From contig JAFUDX010000032.1 of assembly GCA_017464425.1 (NCBI GenBank), positions 62,001 through 126,000 of the forward strand: DNA of 64,000 nt, given 5' to 3'. A program made the translations under genes and the position numbers. This document shows, piece after piece, positions 60,225 through 64,000 of this stretch. Numbering within the stretch: position 1 is the first letter of the stretch; the number at the start of each line of letters is the position of its first letter. The notes under the pieces are model-generated. The model was not told the DNA's origin, did not search any database, and saw nothing but the letters and a program-made list of their open reading frames with translations. Source of the DNA: Treponema sp. Lineage in GTDB: Bacteria > Spirochaetota > Spirochaetia > Treponematales > Treponemataceae.

Positions 60225-60255
60225 TTAGCAAGGAGCAGTTAGCAGTTAGCAGTTT
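60223..60255. repeat. Family D repeat, left flank of the IVP gene
   Basis: AGTTAGCAAGGAGCAGTTAG then CAGTTAGCAGTTT. Matches the reverse complement of 60612-60645 at about 27 of 32 positions. Confidence 0.8.
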
Positions 60256-60270
60256 TTAGGAGAGAGTTCT

Positions 60271-60621
60271 ATGAGCGAAAGTATTGTTGCGGAGAAGAGC
60301 AAAAAATTTGCGATAAAAATTATTCGGCTTTATAAATCGCTGTGTGATGAAAAGCATGAATATGTTTTATCAAAGCAAGTGTTAAGAAGTGCGACAAGCA
60401 TTGGTGCAAACATCTGCGAAGCACAATGCGGTCAATCAAAAGCTGATTTTTATGCGAAAATGTACATATCGTACAAAGAATCTGCTGAAACAAAATATTG
60501 GCTTGAACTTTTGCACGAAACCGACTACATTTCAGACTCACAATTTGACGAGTTGAATTCGGAAAACCAAGAAATATTGAAAATTCTAGCGAAAATAACG
60601 AAAAGCCAACGCAACTGCTAA
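60271..60621 (+). CDS. Four-helix-bundle protein (23S rRNA intervening-sequence type)
   Basis: 116 aa, entirely helical, matching the S23/IVP family: KKFAIKIIRLYKSLCDEKHE, VLSKQVLRSATSIGANICEA, QCGQSKADFYAKMYISYKES and AETKYWLELLHETDYIS. In some bacteria these are encoded within 23S rRNA intervening sequences; stand-alone copies are widespread and of unknown role. GGAGAG precedes the ATG. The gene lies exactly between two inverted copies of repeat family D, and its stop codon is inside the right-hand copy, so the unit looks like a movable cassette. Confidence 0.88.
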   Translation: MSESIVAEKSKKFAIKIIRLYKSLCDEKHEYVLSKQVLRSATSIGANICEAQCGQSKADFYAKMYISYKESAETKYWLELLHETDYISDSQFDELNSENQEILKILAKITKSQRNC

Positions 60622-60645
60622 CTGCACACTGCTACCTGCTAACTT
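60612..60645. repeat. Family D repeat, right flank of the IVP gene
   Basis: CAACTGCTAACTGCACACTG then CTACCTGCTAACTT, inverted relative to 60223-60255. Confidence 0.8.
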
Positions 60646-60656
60646 AAGGAAATTAT

Positions 60657-61040
60657 ATGCGTTTAGTCAAACAATTCACGATTTTGGTTATCGTCTGTTT
60701 TATCGGCGAGATTTTGCATGCGCTTATTCCGCTGCCGGTGCCGGCGAGCATTTACGGGCTTGTGCTCATGTTCATCGCACTGCAAACGAAAGTCATGCCG
60801 CTTGAAGCCGTTGAGGAAATTTCCGACGGGCTTTTGGGGATTATGCCGCTTTTGTTCATTCCGTCTACGGTGGGGCTGATTCTCGCGTGGGATATTCTCA
60901 AAGCGCATTGGCTTCAGCTGCTTTTGATTGGCATTGTGGGCACGATTGCGGTGTTTTTCTGTGCGGGTCATATTACGCAACTTGTGATTACAGTTTCTCG
61001 TAGGTTCAAGAAAAAAGAAACCACAGATGTCACAGATTAA
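60657..61040 (+). CDS. lrgA: LrgA/CidA-family membrane protein
   Basis: 127-aa holin-like membrane protein with four hydrophobic segments: FTILVIVCFIGEILHALIPL, PVPASIYGLVLMFIAL, LGIMPLLFIPSTVGLILAW and LQLLLIGIVGTIAVFFCAG. The LrgAB/CidAB system affects murein hydrolase activity, overflow metabolism or pyruvate uptake depending on the organism. AAGGA precedes the ATG. The last residues (ETTDVTD) and the stop codon are coded by a family B repeat, and lrgB follows it. Confidence 0.9.
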   Translation: MRLVKQFTILVIVCFIGEILHALIPLPVPASIYGLVLMFIALQTKVMPLEAVEEISDGLLGIMPLLFIPSTVGLILAWDILKAHWLQLLLIGIVGTIAVFFCAGHITQLVITVSRRFKKKETTDVTD

Positions 61041-61084
61041 CACAGATTTTTATATAATCGGTGTCATCTGTTTAATCTGTGGTT
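61021..61084. repeat. Dispersed repeat family B (CACAGATT type), copy 3
   Basis: CCACAGATGTCACAGATTAA on the left and CATCTGTTTAATCTGTGGTT on the right, between lrgA and lrgB and overlapping the lrgA end. Confidence 0.8.
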
Positions 61085-61098
61085 AAAAAGGTATTTTT

Positions 61099-61800
61099 AT
61101 GGCTGAAATTTCTGACTTTCTTTCAAATTCCGTGTCATTCGGGTTGTGCATTTCGCTTGTGTGTTTTTGGATTGCGGATTTGATTTACAAAAAAACACGC
61201 TTTGTGCTTTTTGCGCCGTTGCTCGTCTCGTGCACATTCATCATCATTTTTCTTGTCGCGCTCAAAATTCCCTACGAAAAATATCTCGCAGGGGCACACT
61301 TTCTCTACTATCTAATGACTCCGTGCACGGTCGCGCTTGCCATTCCGCTCTACCGCCAGTTTTCCAAGCTCAAAGACAACGCGCTTGCAATCGTTCTTGG
61401 AATCATCGCGGGAATTCTTGCGAACGGATTTTTTATTTTTGCGATGTGCGCCTTCTTTAAAATCAACCACATTGAATATGTTTCGATTTTGCCAAAGTCA
61501 ATCACCACGCCGATTGGAATCGCGCTTTCTGCTCAGAACGGGGGCGTTGAAGCAGTCACGATTCTTATGATTTCGATTGCGGGAAACATGGCGAACATTT
61601 TCGGGATTATTTTCTGCAAGATTTTTAGAATCACAGAGCCCGTTGCGCAAGGTGTTGCCTGCGGAACGAGCGGGCATGCAATGGGAACAGCAAAAGCCTT
61701 TGAGATGGGCGAAGTTCAGGGCGCGATGAGCGGACTCTCTATTGCTGTCTGCGGAGTGCTCACCGTCGTCATACTGCCCATCTTCGTGAATTTGATTTAA
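61099..61800 (+). CDS. lrgB: LrgB-family membrane protein
   Basis: 233 aa with several membrane helices and the LrgB block PKSITTPIGIALSAQNGG and VACGTSGHAMGTAKAFEMGE, followed by GAMSGLSIAVCGVLTVVILP. It works with LrgA. GGTATTTTT precedes the ATG, a weak site. The 3' end overlaps the convergent kinase gene by four bases. Confidence 0.93.
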   Translation: MAEISDFLSNSVSFGLCISLVCFWIADLIYKKTRFVLFAPLLVSCTFIIIFLVALKIPYEKYLAGAHFLYYLMTPCTVALAIPLYRQFSKLKDNALAIVLGIIAGILANGFFIFAMCAFFKINHIEYVSILPKSITTPIGIALSAQNGGVEAVTILMISIAGNMANIFGIIFCKIFRITEPVAQGVACGTSGHAMGTAKAFEMGEVQGAMSGLSIAVCGVLTVVILPIFVNLI

Positions 61801-62435
61801 GCCTTTGCCAGTTCCACAATCCACTTTGCCGTAGCTTCAATACCTGCGGTCGTGCTGTTAATCATCATATCGTAATTTTTGCGGTCCCCCCAGATATTCT
61901 CGGTGAATGTGTTGTAATGGTTCGCACGGCGTTTGTCGATTTGAATGATTGTTTTTTTGGCGCACGATTCTGTTTCTTTGTAAATTTCTTCGATTCGCTT
62001 AAGTTTGGCATCAATATCCGCATAGATGAATACATTGAGCAAATCTTTGTTGTCGATTTGGTCAGATGTTGAAAGAATGTAATCTGCACAGCGGCCAACG
62101 ATAACGCACGGTTCTTTTGTAAGCCCCAGAATAATTTTGCGCTCAGCATTGAAAATTTGGTCTGCAAGCGGAAGATTTGCCTGTCCTACCGGCTGCCCCA
62201 TGCCACCCGCCGAAGTACCAGCATAACTTGTACCCAAAAGAAGATTGTACAGCCAGCCAGAAGAAAGATTCTGCTCGGTTTTTTTGATGAAGTCCGCCGA
62301 AAGACCGCTTTCTTCCGCAGCCATATCGATGATTTCTTTGTCATAGAACGCATAGCCAAGCTGCTCTGCCACCATTTTACCAATCAAGCGACCGCCTGAG
62401 CCATATTCACGACTGATAGTAATATATTTTTTCAT
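61797..62435 (-). CDS. Cytidylate kinase-like protein
   Basis: 212-aa P-loop protein of the cytidylate kinase-like (Cytidylate_kin2) family: ITISREYGSGGRLIGKMVAE (residues 5-24, P-loop), YAFYDKEIIDMAAEESGLS, CVIVGRCADYIL and VFIYADIDAKLKRIEEIY. These are distinct from housekeeping Cmk and their substrate is uncertain. GGAGG precedes the ATG. It stands alone, divergent from the next gene. Confidence 0.85.
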   Translation of the reverse strand: MKKYITISREYGSGGRLIGKMVAEQLGYAFYDKEIIDMAAEESGLSADFIKKTEQNLSSGWLYNLLLGTSYAGTSAGGMGQPVGQANLPLADQIFNAERKIILGLTKEPCVIVGRCADYILSTSDQIDNKDLLNVFIYADIDAKLKRIEEIYKETESCAKKTIIQIDKRRANHYNTFTENIWGDRKNYDMMINSTTAGIEATAKWIVELAKA

Positions 62436-62509
62436 ATTGAGCCTCCATTAGAATACTAGATTTTTCACCCCATCCATTATATCATATTTTAAAAAAAAGG
62501 GAGAATAAT

Positions 62510-63892
62510 ATGTGGATTTTAAAAGATTTTATCAACGATACCATCATTCCGCTCTTGCCGTGGGCACTTGTTTTTCTCGGTCTTGTCATTTTTTGCGCCG
62601 AATTTGTCTGGACAGACCGAAAAACACTTTCTGAAGCGCAAAAACAAATCATCAAATCATTTTTTGCCTGCTCGCTCGCGGGTTTTATCACGACCTATTG
62701 GGCGCACAGGATTCTCCCGCCAGAAAAGCAACCGATTCTTATTGCCTGCATCATTCTTCCTGTTCTTATTTTTCTGAACAATAATTTCATAAAAAAACAC
62801 GATATTCCACGCGACTGGCAGATTGTCCTTTACATCTCGCTTGTTTTTGTTCCGCTCGCCGTAAAAGATTCCGCGCTTCTTGTTACGGGCTGTGCGGTAA
62901 ACTGTTTGTTCTATACACTCGCAAATGCCCGCTCGTCTTCTAAAAAACTAAACAAGACAATCAATCAGGTTGACACAAAGCAAGTCAAAAAAAGCAAAAC
63001 GCTCTACGGTGGAATCATCCTTCTTTCTTACGCCCTTGCCGTCGCACTGGTATTCGCCTATCAGCACAAAGCCCCCATCACTTTTCTGTCAATGATTGTG
63101 CTATCTGCAATTACGGCAGTTTCCTTTGTGCTTTGGTATATAATCAACGACAAAGAACGAATCCACTATTACATGGCATTTGAGACGATTTTTCTCTTTC
63201 TGCCATTTTTATTCAATCCGTTCGAACACTTTTGGATTGGCTCTGCCGTCACGATTGCGGCATTGGTCTGGAACGAATATTTTTCTATCATTCTCGCAAA
63301 AAAATACAAGCAAGACCGATTTTTCATCTTCTCGCTCGGTCTCGAAGTTATTTCAATTTCGCTTACGATTGGAATCGCCTGTGCAGGCATGTTCTATCAA
63401 ACAATTCCGCTCTATGCAATCATTGTGGTAAACCTTGCCTCTCTTATTGCGCTCTTACTCTATTATGTGCTTTTTAGCATCGAAAATTACTGGATTTACA
63501 CGCTTCTTACGATTTTTTTGGTCTGTCTTTCGATTTTTACAAGTCCGTTCGGTCAGTTTTGGATTGTTTGTGCCGCGCTCTGCCTTCTACTTCCACTCAT
63601 TATCGCCGCGTTCAGGGAACATCACTGGCTGTTGATTGCCGCGCTTGCCTGCTTGATGGTGGCTGTGGCATGGCTGTGCATAATGGTACTTTCAGGGCAA
63701 ATGGATTTTGACAAGATTTTTGAACACATGCATATTTTTGGCGCGATGACTGGAAAAGGCCTTATCCAAGCGGACATCGTTCCGTTCGCGCTCAAGACTG
63801 GCCTTATCCCCGCATTGTGCATTTCAGTTCCGCTTATACTGGAATTGGTTTTGGGAACGATGATTTTAGTGCAACGAATCAGAAAACGCTAA
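62510..63892 (+). CDS. Polytopic membrane protein, unknown function
   Basis: 460 aa with about a dozen hydrophobic segments and short polar loops (for example LLPWALVFLGLVIFCAEFVW; LYGGIILLSYALAVALVFAY; ALCISVPLILELVLGTMILV). No catalytic or transport motif recognised. GGGAG precedes the ATG. It is divergent from the kinase gene and has no clear partner downstream. Confidence 0.75.
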   Translation: MWILKDFINDTIIPLLPWALVFLGLVIFCAEFVWTDRKTLSEAQKQIIKSFFACSLAGFITTYWAHRILPPEKQPILIACIILPVLIFLNNNFIKKHDIPRDWQIVLYISLVFVPLAVKDSALLVTGCAVNCLFYTLANARSSSKKLNKTINQVDTKQVKKSKTLYGGIILLSYALAVALVFAYQHKAPITFLSMIVLSAITAVSFVLWYIINDKERIHYYMAFETIFLFLPFLFNPFEHFWIGSAVTIAALVWNEYFSIILAKKYKQDRFFIFSLGLEVISISLTIGIACAGMFYQTIPLYAIIVVNLASLIALLLYYVLFSIENYWIYTLLTIFLVCLSIFTSPFGQFWIVCAALCLLLPLIIAAFREHHWLLIAALACLMVAVAWLCIMVLSGQMDFDKIFEHMHIFGAMTGKGLIQADIVPFALKTGLIPALCISVPLILELVLGTMILVQRIRKR

Positions 63893-63919
63893 AGTATAAA
63901 ATCATCGTTCTAGTGGCGG

Positions 63920-64000
63920 CTAGAAATCGTAATCATCAAGATTTTCTTCGCCGTCCACGATAACCCAGCAGGCAGCATCTTGCTTTGCGACTGGCTCTAT
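63920..64000 (-). CDS. C-terminal end of an unknown gene (partial)
   Basis: 26 residues and a TAG are visible on the minus strand; the tail reads AACWVIVDGEENLDDYDF, acidic at the end. The rest lies beyond the window edge, so no function can be given. Confidence 0.5.
   Translation of the reverse strand: MEPVAKQDAACWVIVDGEENLDDYDF

Overview
The window reads as chromosomal DNA of a host-associated spirochete, most likely a Treponema of the gut, rumen or oral type. I infer this from protein character: BspA-like lipoproteins, giant Ig-like surface proteins, a Treponema-type PD-(D/E)XK nuclease/transposase remnant, and an ANTAR regulator next to glutamine synthetase. No rRNA, tRNA, CRISPR array, integrase or complete insertion sequence was seen. 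Most of the window looks like ordinary mid-GC treponemal DNA. The stretch from about 38.4 to 43.4 kb is much more AT-rich and looks acquired.

Layout. 0-5 kb: topoisomerase IV subunit A, a Bro-N/DinD-like gene with a 31-bp palindrome inside it, a membrane protein, YigZ and MscL. 5-20 kb: a dead nuclease/transposase gene, then two giant Ig-like repeat proteins (a 2998-aa lipoprotein and a 1735-aa protein ending in an outer-membrane barrel). 20-27 kb: sirtuin, a candidate type I toxin-antitoxin pair with a 31-aa toxin, a methyltransferase carrying repeat-derived coding sequence, ParA/ParB, an ABC-transporter lipoprotein, an RlmM-like methyltransferase and a PilZ protein. 27-34.5 kb: dGTPase, glutamine synthetase with an attenuator-like leader, ANTAR regulator, TrpE behind a promoter with two operator-like palindromes, a small secreted protein, and the ATPase and permease that probably work with the lipoprotein at 24.7 kb. 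34.5-47 kb: an accessory hotspot around metH. 47-64 kb: manganese pyrophosphatase, sugar-binding lipoprotein, PII-like protein, RND efflux pair, YibQ-type deacetylase, TsaD, a lipase-like protein, a PurF paralogue without its catalytic cysteine, a four-helix-bundle (IVP) gene, LrgA/LrgB, a cytidylate-kinase-like protein and a membrane protein.

The metH hotspot is the most unusual part. A complete metH is followed by two decayed copies of its 3' end (about 34.6 and 37.7-38.3 kb). Between and beside these copies lie three separate divergent pairs, each an XRE-type regulator facing a lipoprotein or outer-membrane protein. The outer-membrane protein has its start codon out of frame across an 11-A tract, which suggests phase variation. 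The same island holds a three-gene unit led by a TIGR04255-type protein, a TerB/PH-like protein, and a voltage-gated-type channel with WLG where GYG is expected in the selectivity filter. Next to the decayed metH copy, five hairpins in 230 bp carry GGA in the loop on the minus strand. Their stems differ but the loops are kept, which resembles CsrA-binding (CsrB-like) RNA.

The whole window is also littered with short dispersed repeats. They form the ends of genes, supply stop codons, flank the IVP gene as inverted copies, and in two cases (metH and the methyltransferase) sit in frame inside coding sequence.
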